Source: CALROG01 sp943369755
Lineage (GTDB): Bacteria; Pseudomonadota; Gammaproteobacteria; Burkholderiales; Burkholderiaceae_C
Assembly: GCA_943369755.1 (NCBI GenBank)
Contig: CALROG020000014.1
Span: 1 to 64,000, forward strand
Length of the DNA: 64,000 nucleotides
Direction of reading: 5' to 3'
Below the pieces are notes generated by a model. It was not told the DNA's origin. It saw only the letters and a program-made list of their open reading frames with translations, and ran no database searches. Shown here piece by piece: positions 1 to 8,351 of the stretch (the stretch's first letter is position 1; each line of letters begins with the position of its first letter). The position numbers and the translations under genes were made by a program.

Positions 1-1477
1 CCAGCACCACGTACACCGGGTCGCCGAAAATCGCACGGGCAAGTCCGATGCGCTGTCGTTGCCCGCCTGAAAGCATGGTGCCGTCGCGTCCAACTTCGGT
101 GTCGTAGCCCTGCGGCAGCGCCAAGATGAACTCGTGCAGTCCGACGGCACGTGCAGCGGCCTCAACCTTGGCCTTTTCCGTCGGACCAAATCGCGCGATG
201 TTTTCGGCGACTGTTCCGTCGAACAGCTCCACCCCTTGGGGCAGGTAGCCGACATTGGGCCCGAGCTCGCCTTTGTCCCAGGAATAGACGTCGGCACCAT
301 CCAGTCGAACTTTGCCGCTTGCGGCAGGCCACAGGCCCACCAGAAGTCTGGCCAGGGTAGTCTTGCCCGAGGCCGAGGGCCCCACCACGGCGAGCATTTC
401 ACCGGGTTGCAGCGTGAAAGCCACCCCGCGAATGATGGCTGTGGCGCTACCAGGCGCGCCAGCCACCAATTGCTCTACCTGTAGCGTGCCACGTGGTGCC
501 GGCAGCGGCATGGCGAACGGGCGCACCGGCAGACTCGCCAGCAGGCCATCCAGGCGGCCCCAGGCGTCGCGGAAGTTCACAACCGTGCGCCATTGGGTAA
601 CCGCAGCCACCAGAGGAGCCAGTACCCGGCCACCCAAGATGGAGCCGACGATCATCATGCCGGCCCCGCCATTGAGCTGGTTGTGAAGCAACAGCCAGGC
701 CCCCAAACCCAACAGCAGCGACCCCATCAATGTCTGAATAAATTTCGTGATTGCCTGGTAGCCACCTGCGCGCCGGGACGCAAGCGCTTGCAGGCCAAGG
801 AATTCACGCTGCTTGTCCATCCAGCGTCGATGGATGTCGCGCAGCATCCCCATGGACTCGATCACCTCTGCATTGCGCAGCGAGCCGTCCGCATACTGCT
901 GGGCCTGGCTGGCGCTGCGGTTTGCGGCGATGAGCGGCGGTTGAGTCCCACGTTCATTGGCCCAACCAACAGCTGCCTGGGCCAGAGCGCCGACGACGGC
1001 AGACCATCCCAAGACAGGACTGATGGCGAACAGAATAACGAGACAGACTAGCGAGACCGGCGACTCCATAAGTGCCAAAAGTACCGGCGAGTGCAGAAAC
1101 TCGCGCACGTTACGGAAGTCGTTCATTGGCTGCACAGTCCCGCCGGGCATGCGGCGCAAGTTTGCTTCAAACAGGGCCGTGAAAATGCGCCCGCTCATCC
1201 GGGTGTCTAGCGCCAGGCCTGCCTCGTGCATAACTTCGCTGCGCGACCATTCGAGCATCTCCATCAGCGCATAGGACGCCAGCACCAGCACGGTGAGCAT
1301 CGCCAGCGTCAGGTGACTACGGCTGTTCACGACCCGGTCATACACTTCAAGCATGTACACACTCGGCATAAGGATCAGCAGGCTGGAAAACAGGCTGAAC
1401 CAGGCGGCGCGTACAAAGTACGGGCGCAATTCATTCATGGCTTTGCGCAGCTCTGTTGGTGGCTTGGACGGAGTCAT
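1..1477 (-). CDS. Type I secretion ABC transporter permease/ATPase, PrtD/RsaD family (3' end outside window)
   Basis: The reverse strand reads from ATG at 1477 to the left edge, giving about 492 residues without the end of the nucleotide-binding domain. Visible in order are membrane segments in roughly residues 20-290, a Walker A GPSASGKT (about 366-373), and an ABC signature LSGGQRQR with the start of Walker B at the edge. This layout is the PrtD/HlyB-type inner-membrane ATPase that exports RTX proteins, S-layer proteins and serralysins in one step. Its ATG overlaps the stop of the upstream gene (ATGA), so the two are translationally coupled. Likely cargo encoded here are the 14236 RTX/S-layer-like protein and the exoproteins at 20385, 22865 and 34296. 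The membrane-fusion partner is not in the window and probably lies to the left. Confidence 0.9.
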   Translation of the reverse strand, partial: MTPSKPPTELRKAMNELRPYFVRAAWFSLFSSLLILMPSVYMLEVYDRVVNSRSHLTLAMLTVLVLASYALMEMLEWSRSEVMHEAGLALDTRMSGRIFTALFEANLRRMPGGTVQPMNDFRNVREFLHSPVLLALMESPVSLVCLVILFAISPVLGWSAVVGALAQAAVGWANERGTQPPLIAANRSASQAQQYADGSLRNAEVIESMGMLRDIHRRWMDKQREFLGLQALASRRAGGYQAITKFIQTLMGSLLLGLGAWLLLHNQLNGGAGMMIVGSILGGRVLAPLVAAVTQWRTVVNFRDAWGRLDGLLASLPVRPFAMPLPAPRGTLQVEQLVAGAPGSATAIIRGVAFTLQPGEMLAVVGPSASGKTTLARLLVGLWPAASGKVRLDGADVYSWDKGELGPNVGYLPQGVELFDGTVAENIARFGPTEKAKVEAAARAVGLHEFILALPQGYDTEVGRDGTMLSGGQRQRIGLARAIFGDPVYVVL

Positions 1478-2076
1478 GTGGCTTCCTCAACCATGATGTA
1501 TTCAGGGATTTCGCCCGCGTGGTTACTGCTGTCGGGTTCTTGGTCCGGCATGGCAGACGAGAACCAGAACGACAGTTCGAACTGGGTGGCGGTAGTGCGC
1601 GAGAGGACGATCTCACGCAATTTCTCTTCATGAAAACTGGCTTCGTCTTCGGGGCGTAGTGCCAGGTGGAAGCGAATACGGCCGTCGAGCGTGTACATGG
1701 ACAGGTGACCATCTTTCACGCTGAGGGTATGCCGGTCGAAGTAGACCGGGCAAGTGTCCTGGAATTGCAACAGCGGAAGGGGCTTGTTGCCCAGCCGAGA
1801 AATATTAAATGGGCTGGCTGGGTGCTGATACACCAGTCGGCTGGTGCGCGAAACTGAGTAAATGGCGTTACACACCATCTGGGAGCCCATGGCGGGAAAC
1901 TTCTCGCGCAACGGCTTGTAGGCCAGATGATGCAGGGTCACGCGGTTCCAACACCTGGATTGCCGCACCAGCGGAGCCAGCCAATTGCAGACCTCAGCAA
2001 ACGCCCGCTGCAGCGCCAACAGACTGGACATCTGTTCGACGGTGCCGTTAAGCGGGACGCGAAGAATGGAATTCAT
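1474..2076 (-). CDS. Small protein resembling the N-terminal half of TnpB (IS605 OrfB), no RuvC domain
   Basis: This 200-residue protein is the first gene of the operon with the type I secretion ATPase. Its pattern follows TnpB-family N-termini as I know them: a helix around FAEVCNWLAP, then LHHLAYKPLREKF, GSQMVCNAI, and a strand pair VYFDRHTLSVKDG / LSMYTLDGRIRFHL. It ends in an acidic tail where the RuvC nuclease domain would begin. The RuvC acidic residues and zinc ribbon are absent, so it cannot be a nuclease. It is an intact ORF coupled to a transporter gene, which argues for domestication rather than debris. No upstream in-frame start exists because TAG lies at 2101-2103. No Shine-Dalgarno is obvious, and the start sits inside a dyad. 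Function is unknown; RNA binding or regulation of secretion would be guesses. Confidence 0.7.
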   Translation of the reverse strand: MNSILRVPLNGTVEQMSSLLALQRAFAEVCNWLAPLVRQSRCWNRVTLHHLAYKPLREKFPAMGSQMVCNAIYSVSRTSRLVYQHPASPFNISRLGNKPLPLLQFQDTCPVYFDRHTLSVKDGHLSMYTLDGRIRFHLALRPEDEASFHEEKLREIVLSRTTATQFELSFWFSSAMPDQEPDSSNHAGEIPEYIMVEEAT

Positions 2077-2107
2077 ATAGGAGACGAATTGTGACGCTTC
2101 CTATATG
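2074..2107. promoter_or_regulatory. Inverted repeat overlapping the start of the TnpB-like gene
   Basis: CATATAGGA (2074-2082) is repeated in inverse as TCCTATATG (2099-2107) with a 16-base spacer. On the reverse strand the second arm contains the ATG of the TnpB-like gene, so a hairpin in the mRNA would hide the start codon. As DNA it could be an operator. The sequence shows the symmetry; the function is inference. Confidence 0.55.
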
Positions 2108-2133
2108 AAATTGCAAAGCTCAAAAGTCTTCAC

Positions 2134-2175
2134 TGTGATTCTGATCACATTTTACGTGAGAGCGCTCAATAAAAT
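2134..2175 (+). promoter_or_regulatory. CRP-type palindrome with -10 hexamer before the glycan-export operon
   Basis: TGTGATTCTGATCACA (2134-2149) matches the E. coli CRP consensus TGTGA-N6-TCACA in both half sites. TAAAAT at 2170-2175 begins 28.5 bases from the palindrome centre, about the distance expected for a class II (-41.5) activated promoter. A start near 2182 would leave a leader of about 130 bases before the ATG at 2314. The site lies between divergent operons and could also affect the TnpB-like/type I secretion operon, although I saw no equally well-placed -10 on the reverse strand. Confidence 0.7.
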
Positions 2176-2182
2176 TGGCATC

Positions 2183-2228
2183 CAGGCCGCACCAGTTGTG
2201 CGTGAGCCGCTATCAAAAATATAGTAAA
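2183..2228 (+). repeat. Dispersed palindromic repeat, copy A
   Basis: This is a diverged copy of a roughly 44-base family of the form tAGCCCGCATnnAATatGCGTGAGCCGC followed by TATnAAAATAgTAGC. Here GCGTGAGCCGC and TATCAAAAATATAGTA are clear and the 5' part is weak. It falls in the leader of the glycan-export operon. Confidence 0.6.
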
Positions 2229-2313
2229 TCCGGAGCCAGCGCGAATCTATTCCCGTGGCGCTCATGCGACAATCACAGCGATTTTCAAGAGAGACAGCCA
2301 TCAAACGGGCGAG

Positions 2314-4605
2314 ATGATCACAGAAGAAAACACAACCACCGGGGGAACTGCCAATGCTGGAGTCTCCTCAAGCCTGGCGATTGTTGCTCGCGGTGTCGGT
2401 AAAGCGTACTTCCCACAATCCAGTCCTGCGGCTGCCTTGCTCGGAGCCTTGACCGGTCGGCCCGGGCGCACCGCTCCTTTTTGGGCGCTTAGCCCGCTGG
2501 ACCTTCAGGTTGAGCGTGGCGAGGTGCTCGGGCTGGTCGGTCACAACGGTGCCGGAAAATCAACCTTGCTGCAAATCCTGTCAGGCACGTTGGCCCCAAG
2601 TACAGGGGAGCTACAGGTCAATGGCAGGGTGGCGGCGCTGCTGGAGCTGGGTGCCGGCTTCAACCCCGAGTTCACTGGACGTGAGAATTTGCTTCTCAAC
2701 GGACCCTTGCTCGGACTTACGCGCCTGCAATTGGCCGAGCGGCTGGGAGAAATCATTGAGTTTTCCGGCATCGGCAGCTTCATCGACCAGCCCGTCAAAA
2801 CCTATTCCAGTGGCATGTTTGTGCGGTTGGCCTTCTCATTGGCCACCAGCGTGGACCCAGATATTCTGGTAATTGATGAGGCGCTGTCGGTGGGTGACGG
2901 CGAGTTCGCACGCAAGTCATTCGACCGCATCCTTTCTTTACGCGACGCGGGTACCACAATCTTGTTCTGTTCGCACTCGATGTATCAAATTGAGTCGTTG
3001 TGCACCCGTGCACTCTGGCTGGACCACGGGCATGCCCGACAGGTCGGCCGACCGGCCTTGGTCGCCACGGCGTACCAGGAGCATCTTGACGCAATGTCTG
3101 CGCCGAAAACCAGCACCACCGGGCCGCAGCAACCGGTGGTGAATTCGCCGGGGCACGCGCGCATCAAGACCCTGGTGTTGTCCAGCGACGGCGTCCCAGG
3201 AAGTCCGGCCCAGGCGGTGTCAGGGCGCAGCACAGTGGAGATTACGATAGGCTTTGAATCCGATCCGTCGCTCGACTCGCCCAACGCGGCCATAGCGGTG
3301 ATCGGTGCGGATGGCAAGACCTTGGCCAGTTCCGGAACCTGGATTGATGGTGTGCCGCTTCAGCGCAATGCTGCCGGGCAGGGAACGGCCGTCATCAGCT
3401 TTCCGGCAATTCCGCTTCTCAAGGGCAGCTACACATTTTCAGCGTATTTGTTCTGCGAGCGTGGCTTGCACATCTATAGCGCCGCCGAAAAATTCGCAAC
3501 GCTAGGTGTCGAGCAAAGCCACCTGGAACAGGGCGTGGTGACGCTGCCGCACAAATGGCTGGCCCGTCCGGAGCTGGCGCAAAGACTTGCGGAAGACGAC
3601 GAAACCACCGTATCGAATTTGGTGTTGCCCACCCAATGGACGCCCCATTGGTCGACGCAATGGTCGCGCGCGCGGGACCTGGGCGGGTTGCAAAGCCTGT
3701 TTGAGCAAGCGTTTAGCAAGCCTGTCTCGGTGCAGCGGTGGCAATGGAAGTATCGACACGCCACAACGTGGGGTACCGTGGTGCGCCGCGACGATGAGTT
3801 CGCCGCTTTTTTTGGCGGGATGCCGCGAACCATGATGCTGGGTGACGTTGCCGTTACCACAGTCCAGATTGGGGACGTGATGGTCAAGCCTTCGGAGCGT
3901 GGCGCGCTCTCGCGTACCGGGCCGATGTATCGCGCTGCGGCGGCTTACTTCGGCAATATGCGTACGCTTTACCCTGGTGTCGAGTTCGCTTTTGGGTTCC
4001 CATCGCAGCGCCATCTGGACTTGGGTATCAAACTCGGCCTTTATTCGGAAGTGGACGCCATTTCTCAATTGACCTGGGCTGCACTGCCTGCCACACGGCA
4101 GTGGCGGACCAGGACCCGAAACATTCAGGTCGTGAGCGCCGGAGTTGAGTCTCAACGGCTGGGTCAGCTGTGGCTTGCCATGAGGCGCGATTGGCCGCAG
4201 ACCCTGTTGCCAGTGCGCGATCCAGCAAGGTGGCAATACCGGTACGCTGATCATCCGGACCATGCCTACCAGCTTTTAATGGTGACCCAACGTTTTACCG
4301 AACGACCTTTGGCGGCAGTGGCGCTTCGCATCCATGCCGACCATCTTGAGTGGTTGGACTACGTCGGAGGTGCCGACGGTATTGCCGTCGCAGTACGGGC
4401 GGTACGAATGCGCGCTGGCGAGCTTGGGCTGGCCGAAGCCCGTGGCTGGTTCAGTCGTGCGCCCGCAGGCCTGTTTTCTGAAGCCGCGCGAATCGAGTCG
4501 ACCGGGATTCGCATTCCGGTGGACCGGTGGGGGCGAACCGAGTCCATGTCACTGGCTCCTGACGCAGCGCTCTGGTTGATGGCGGGCGACACAGATTTCC
4601 GCTAA
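2314..4605 (+). CDS. Polysaccharide-export ABC ATPase (Wzt/KpsT type) fused to a GNAT-like domain
   Basis: The 763-residue protein has an N-terminal ATPase with Walker A GHNGAGKS (76-83), a degenerate signature YSSGM (164-168) and Walker B ending IDEALS (D188). This is the subfamily that energises O-antigen, capsule or teichoic-acid export. Residues about 275-420 form a beta-rich segment like the Wzt carbohydrate-recognition domain. Residues about 430-763 resemble an acyltransferase of the GNAT superfamily, which Wzt proteins normally lack (about 250-430 residues is usual). The ORF is continuous, so this is a real fusion that might modify the glycan as it is recognised. The partner permease is the convergent gene at 7527-8351. 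Transcription probably starts at the CRP-type promoter near 2182. Confidence 0.88.
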   Translation: MITEENTTTGGTANAGVSSSLAIVARGVGKAYFPQSSPAAALLGALTGRPGRTAPFWALSPLDLQVERGEVLGLVGHNGAGKSTLLQILSGTLAPSTGELQVNGRVAALLELGAGFNPEFTGRENLLLNGPLLGLTRLQLAERLGEIIEFSGIGSFIDQPVKTYSSGMFVRLAFSLATSVDPDILVIDEALSVGDGEFARKSFDRILSLRDAGTTILFCSHSMYQIESLCTRALWLDHGHARQVGRPALVATAYQEHLDAMSAPKTSTTGPQQPVVNSPGHARIKTLVLSSDGVPGSPAQAVSGRSTVEITIGFESDPSLDSPNAAIAVIGADGKTLASSGTWIDGVPLQRNAAGQGTAVISFPAIPLLKGSYTFSAYLFCERGLHIYSAAEKFATLGVEQSHLEQGVVTLPHKWLARPELAQRLAEDDETTVSNLVLPTQWTPHWSTQWSRARDLGGLQSLFEQAFSKPVSVQRWQWKYRHATTWGTVVRRDDEFAAFFGGMPRTMMLGDVAVTTVQIGDVMVKPSERGALSRTGPMYRAAAAYFGNMRTLYPGVEFAFGFPSQRHLDLGIKLGLYSEVDAISQLTWAALPATRQWRTRTRNIQVVSAGVESQRLGQLWLAMRRDWPQTLLPVRDPARWQYRYADHPDHAYQLLMVTQRFTERPLAAVALRIHADHLEWLDYVGGADGIAVAVRAVRMRAGELGLAEARGWFSRAPAGLFSEAARIESTGIRIPVDRWGRTESMSLAPDAALWLMAGDTDFR

Positions 4606-4628
4606 ACAAAAAATAGAATACCTGTCCC

Positions 4629-6464
4629 ATGACTGCCGCCTTTGCTCAACTAGACATTTCCGTCGTAACCTACAACTCGGCACGCTGGTTGGATGGGTTC
4701 ATGCAAAGCTTGGTCGCCCAGGGCTACCCTTGCGCAAGCATCCGGTTGTTGTTCCGCGACAATGGGTCGTCCGACGACACAGTCGAGCGCTTGCGTGGCA
4801 TTGCCAGCATGCATGCGCGTGCATTTGCGGGCATCGAGGTCGACGCCGGGGACAACGTGGGCTTTGGCCGTGGTCACAATGCGAACCTGGCGCGAGCCCA
4901 GGCGTTGTGGATGCTGGTGACCAATATCGATCTGGAGTTTGAGTCGCGTACGCTGATCGAACTGGTCTCGCGGGCGGTGGCCGACCCCGCAGAGGTGGCG
5001 TCCTGGGAGTGCCGACAAAAGCCGTACGAGCATCCTAAGCACTACAACCCGGTCACTGGAGACACGGTCTGGAGCTCCAGTGCGTGCACGCTGTTTCGGG
5101 TTGAAGCGTTGCGCCAAATCGGGGGCTACGAACCCAAGCTATTCCTTTATGGCGAAGACGTAGAAATTTCCTACCGCCTGCGCGATCGTGGATGGCAGCT
5201 TCGCTATGTGCCGCGCGCAACAGTTTGGCATTTCACCTACGCCCATGCAGCTGAACTCAAGCCTGCACAATTTCTGGGTAGTACGCTGGCCAATGTGCTT
5301 CTGCGCATGCGGTATGGCGGCTGGCGTGCGATTGTCCGGGGTTTGTTGATGTACCTTGGGCTTTTTGCACTGAGACCACAGATACCGAATCAGCGCTGGT
5401 TGCTGTTCAAAAATGGTTGGCAGATCGTGCGACTCGCACCGTACTTCCTTGGCTCGCGCAAGCAGTCCTCACTTCGCTTCCCCTTCAACCTGTGGGACTA
5501 CGAATTCACGCGGCATGGTGCCTTCCATGAGTTCACGCCAGTTGTAGCGGGCACGCCAGAGCCAGTGGTCAGCGTGCTGGTGCGCACTGTGGCCGGTCGT
5601 TCGGGCAAGCTGGCAGAGGCGGTGGCCTCTGTTGCGGCGCAAACTTACGGGCCGGTCGAACTCGTGATCGTTGAAGATGGCTCGGACACCGCCGCTGCAC
5701 TGGTAGACCGGCTGCGGGCATCAGGCCGCTTTCAGTCTGTGCAATATCGCCCGCTCGAAAAAGTGGGGCGTTGCGTGGCCGGAAACGCAGCGATGGAAGC
5801 AGCCACTGGCGAATATCTTTGTTTTCTTGATGACGATGACTTGTTTTACGCCGATCACCTAGAAGTGCTGGTCCATGCGCTTCGTGCGCGCCCTGATTGT
5901 GGTGGCGTCTATAGCTTGGGGTATGAAGTTCGCACTGAAGTCGTCAGTGCAGAGCCCTGGGTCTACAAAGACATCACTCATAGCCTGATGTACCGCCAAC
6001 CCTTCAGCCGTGCGCTGATGTGGCATCACAACTATCTGCCAATTCAGACTGTGTTGTTCCGCCGCCGTCTGTTTGAAATGTTCGGTGGGCTGGATGCTGA
6101 ATTGGACAACCTGGAAGATTGGAACTTGTGGGTACGCTACACCTTGCAACAGGATTTTGCGATGGTAGACAAGGTCACGTCGCTGTACCGTGTGCCTGCC
6201 CGGCCCGACCATGCCGGCCAGCGCCAGCAGGTGCTGGATGACTACTATGCAAAGGCGGTAGCCAAACACGGTACGCTGAAAGTGGAATTGAACCCGAATC
6301 AGGTCTTGCAGATGGCGCAAGAGCTGGCTCAAGACTTGTATGTAGTCAAAGTTCAGCGCAAGACCTTGCGGAATCTGGCGCTGTCGCTTCCATTTTTGGG
6401 ACGGTTCTATCACCCCTTGCGGCGCGCAGGTGCTTTGCTGCGTAAAGTGGCGCAGCGGATTTAA
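4629..6464 (+). CDS. Two-domain family 2 glycosyltransferase
   Basis: The 611-residue protein contains two GT-A fold GT2 domains. The first (about 4-270) starts LDISVVTYNSARWL, has the nucleotide-binding RDNGSSDDT and an acidic GEDVE motif, and resembles rhamnosyltransferases such as WbbL. The second (about 315-525) starts VVSVLVRTVAGR, has VEDGSD, and a DDDD cluster (401-404) as the metal/sugar-nucleotide site. Tandem domains usually add two sugars or alternate linkages. It follows the export ATPase by 23 bases and precedes the deacetylase by 3, so it belongs to the glycan operon. Donor and acceptor cannot be read from sequence; dTDP-rhamnose made by the rfb genes nearby is a reasonable candidate. 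Confidence 0.85.
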   Translation: MTAAFAQLDISVVTYNSARWLDGFMQSLVAQGYPCASIRLLFRDNGSSDDTVERLRGIASMHARAFAGIEVDAGDNVGFGRGHNANLARAQALWMLVTNIDLEFESRTLIELVSRAVADPAEVASWECRQKPYEHPKHYNPVTGDTVWSSSACTLFRVEALRQIGGYEPKLFLYGEDVEISYRLRDRGWQLRYVPRATVWHFTYAHAAELKPAQFLGSTLANVLLRMRYGGWRAIVRGLLMYLGLFALRPQIPNQRWLLFKNGWQIVRLAPYFLGSRKQSSLRFPFNLWDYEFTRHGAFHEFTPVVAGTPEPVVSVLVRTVAGRSGKLAEAVASVAAQTYGPVELVIVEDGSDTAAALVDRLRASGRFQSVQYRPLEKVGRCVAGNAAMEAATGEYLCFLDDDDLFYADHLEVLVHALRARPDCGGVYSLGYEVRTEVVSAEPWVYKDITHSLMYRQPFSRALMWHHNYLPIQTVLFRRRLFEMFGGLDAELDNLEDWNLWVRYTLQQDFAMVDKVTSLYRVPARPDHAGQRQQVLDDYYAKAVAKHGTLKVELNPNQVLQMAQELAQDLYVVKVQRKTLRNLALSLPFLGRFYHPLRRAGALLRKVAQRI

Positions 6465-6467
6465 GGT

Positions 6468-7526
6468 ATGGAAAACTGGTTCGTTCCTGATTCGACCGGT
6501 CCATTGCCCGCAGCGCGCAACGTGCTGGTGTTTGCACCGCACCCGGACGACGAAGTGTTTGGCTGCGGTGGTTGTGCCGCCTTGTATGCGAACACAGGCG
6601 CGAGCGTGCATCCGTATGTGTTGACTGATGGCGGCGGCTACCTGGCGGGCAATGAACGGGCTGTCGCAGTGGCTTTGCGCCAGGATGAAAGCCGTCGCGC
6701 CGCAGCACTACTGGGCACCCAGCCGCCAGAATTTGGCCCCTGGAAAGACCGCCAACTCAGCGCAGAAATTAGTCTGGCCGAGTGCCTGCGACAACAAATG
6801 GTAAGTCGGCAAGCGGATGTGGTGTTTGCGCCATCGCTATGGGAGGTACACCCCGATCACCGAGCGACTGCATGGGCCGTGGTGCAGGCCGCAAAGGCGC
6901 TGCATTTCGCGGGCGGCCATGCACCGGTGGTGATTTTTTACGAGGTGGGGGCACCTTTGAGGCCCAACTTCCTGGTGGACATTTCTTGCGTACATGACGT
7001 GAAGCAGCGGGCAATGGCGTCGTTTCAATCGCAGCTCATGAGCCAACGCTATGACGTTCATATCTCGGCGCTCAACGCCTTTCGCACCTATTCTTTGGCT
7101 GCCAACGTTACGGCGGCAGAGGCACTGATTCTGGTGCCGCCGGACAAGCTGGAGTCTTGGGGTTCGAGCTACGCTGAAGAGGCTTTACCCGGATTGGCGC
7201 AGACTGTCGAATCAGCGCTGCAAAAGGCCGACGGGATGGCGGAAGACTTCCAGCGACGCATCGTCCTGATGTCCGCCCGAATTGACGAACATGTTGAAGC
7301 CAATCGGTTGCTCAACCTGGAAGTGGCGGGGCTTGCAGCGGCGCTGGAGCGGTCGCGAATAGAACATGAGGCCACTCGTGCCGCAATGCAAGCTGCCATG
7401 GAGGCCGCCAGTCAAGCGCACAAGCTGCAACTTGGGCAAGCCCACAAGGAGCTACATGACGTTCTTGCGTCCCGGTCCTGGCGCGTTACGCGCCCATTGC
7501 GTTGGTTGGGTGATCACTTGCGCTGA
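6468..7526 (+). CDS. PIG-L/LmbE family deacetylase with coiled-coil tail
   Basis: Residues 19-34 contain the family zinc motif APHPDDE (H25, D27, D28) and a downstream HPDHR supplies the next ligand. PIG-L proteins remove N-acetyl groups from GlcNAc-containing glycolipids or polysaccharides. The catalytic domain covers about 1-225. The remainder (about 230-335) is Ala/Glu/Arg-rich helical sequence that looks like a coiled coil and ends in a basic RPLRWLGDHLR. It is the last gene of the export operon. Its stop codon abuts the stop of the convergent permease gene with no base between them. Confidence 0.87.
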   Translation: MENWFVPDSTGPLPAARNVLVFAPHPDDEVFGCGGCAALYANTGASVHPYVLTDGGGYLAGNERAVAVALRQDESRRAAALLGTQPPEFGPWKDRQLSAEISLAECLRQQMVSRQADVVFAPSLWEVHPDHRATAWAVVQAAKALHFAGGHAPVVIFYEVGAPLRPNFLVDISCVHDVKQRAMASFQSQLMSQRYDVHISALNAFRTYSLAANVTAAEALILVPPDKLESWGSSYAEEALPGLAQTVESALQKADGMAEDFQRRIVLMSARIDEHVEANRLLNLEVAGLAAALERSRIEHEATRAAMQAAMEAASQAHKLQLGQAHKELHDVLASRSWRVTRPLRWLGDHLR

Positions 7527-8351
7527 CTACAACTGGTCGGCAAAAGCGGGGCGAACCCGCGCGAAAAGCAAGGCTGCTGCTGCTGCCAGGCCAGTCCACA
7601 CCAACGCGTAAGTAGCCAGTGCGCCCCACTGTGGCCACTCGCCCGCAAGCAAGCAGGCTCGCAGGCTTTCAATAGGCAGTGTTAGTGGGTTCAGCGCCAG
7701 CCAGCGCTGAACTGCCGCAGGCAACGCTGACGCCGGGTAGAGCACTGGCGTAAGGAATAGCAGCACGTTCAGTACCGGCCCCATCATTTGCCCGATGTCT
7801 CTGAGAAACACACCGAACCCGGCCAGCAGCCAGCCAACGCACAAGAGCATGGGCAGCATTGCCAGCAAAATCAGCGGCAACGCCAAGGCTGACAGCTCCA
7901 ACTGACCCTGGAACAGCCACGCGCCTCCCAGTAGTACGAGCAGGCTCAACACGGCGTGGAACAGTGCGCCTGCAGTGCCGATCCAGGGCAAAATTTCCAG
8001 AGGAAACACAACACGCTTGACCAGGTTCGGTTGTTCAAGTACCAGGCGCGGCGCACGCCCTGTGACCTCCGCGAACAGATTGAAGAGCACGAGACCGGCA
8101 AATATGTTCAACGCAAAACTGCCAGGATGGTCATCCATGCCCGGCCAGCGCGCCTTGAACACCAGTCGGAACACAAAAGTGTACGTGGCCAGCAACAGCA
8201 AAGGGTAAAGCAGGCTCCACCCGAGGCCCAACACCGAGCCTTTGTAGCGGCCCAAAATGTCTCGTTTGGCCATCTGCTGAATCAGGTAGGCGTGGCTCAC
8301 GGGCCACAGTGCCTGCGCCACTATTCGTACCGCAGCAGTCGTTTTTGTCAT
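7527..8351 (-). CDS. Polysaccharide/LPS export ABC permease (Wzm/KpsM type)
   Basis: The 274-residue protein has a cytoplasmic N-terminus with the family block MAKRDILGRYKGSVLGLGWS, followed by about six hydrophobic segments, as in ABC-2 type O-antigen permeases. It should pair with the ATPase encoded at 2314. That gene lies on the other strand 3 kb away, unlike the usual adjacent wzm-wzt order. Its ATG (8351) overlaps the stop of the Crp/Fnr gene by four bases, so regulator and permease form one operon. Confidence 0.9.
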   Translation of the reverse strand: MTKTTAAVRIVAQALWPVSHAYLIQQMAKRDILGRYKGSVLGLGWSLLYPLLLLATYTFVFRLVFKARWPGMDDHPGSFALNIFAGLVLFNLFAEVTGRAPRLVLEQPNLVKRVVFPLEILPWIGTAGALFHAVLSLLVLLGGAWLFQGQLELSALALPLILLAMLPMLLCVGWLLAGFGVFLRDIGQMMGPVLNVLLFLTPVLYPASALPAAVQRWLALNPLTLPIESLRACLLAGEWPQWGALATYALVWTGLAAAAALLFARVRPAFADQL

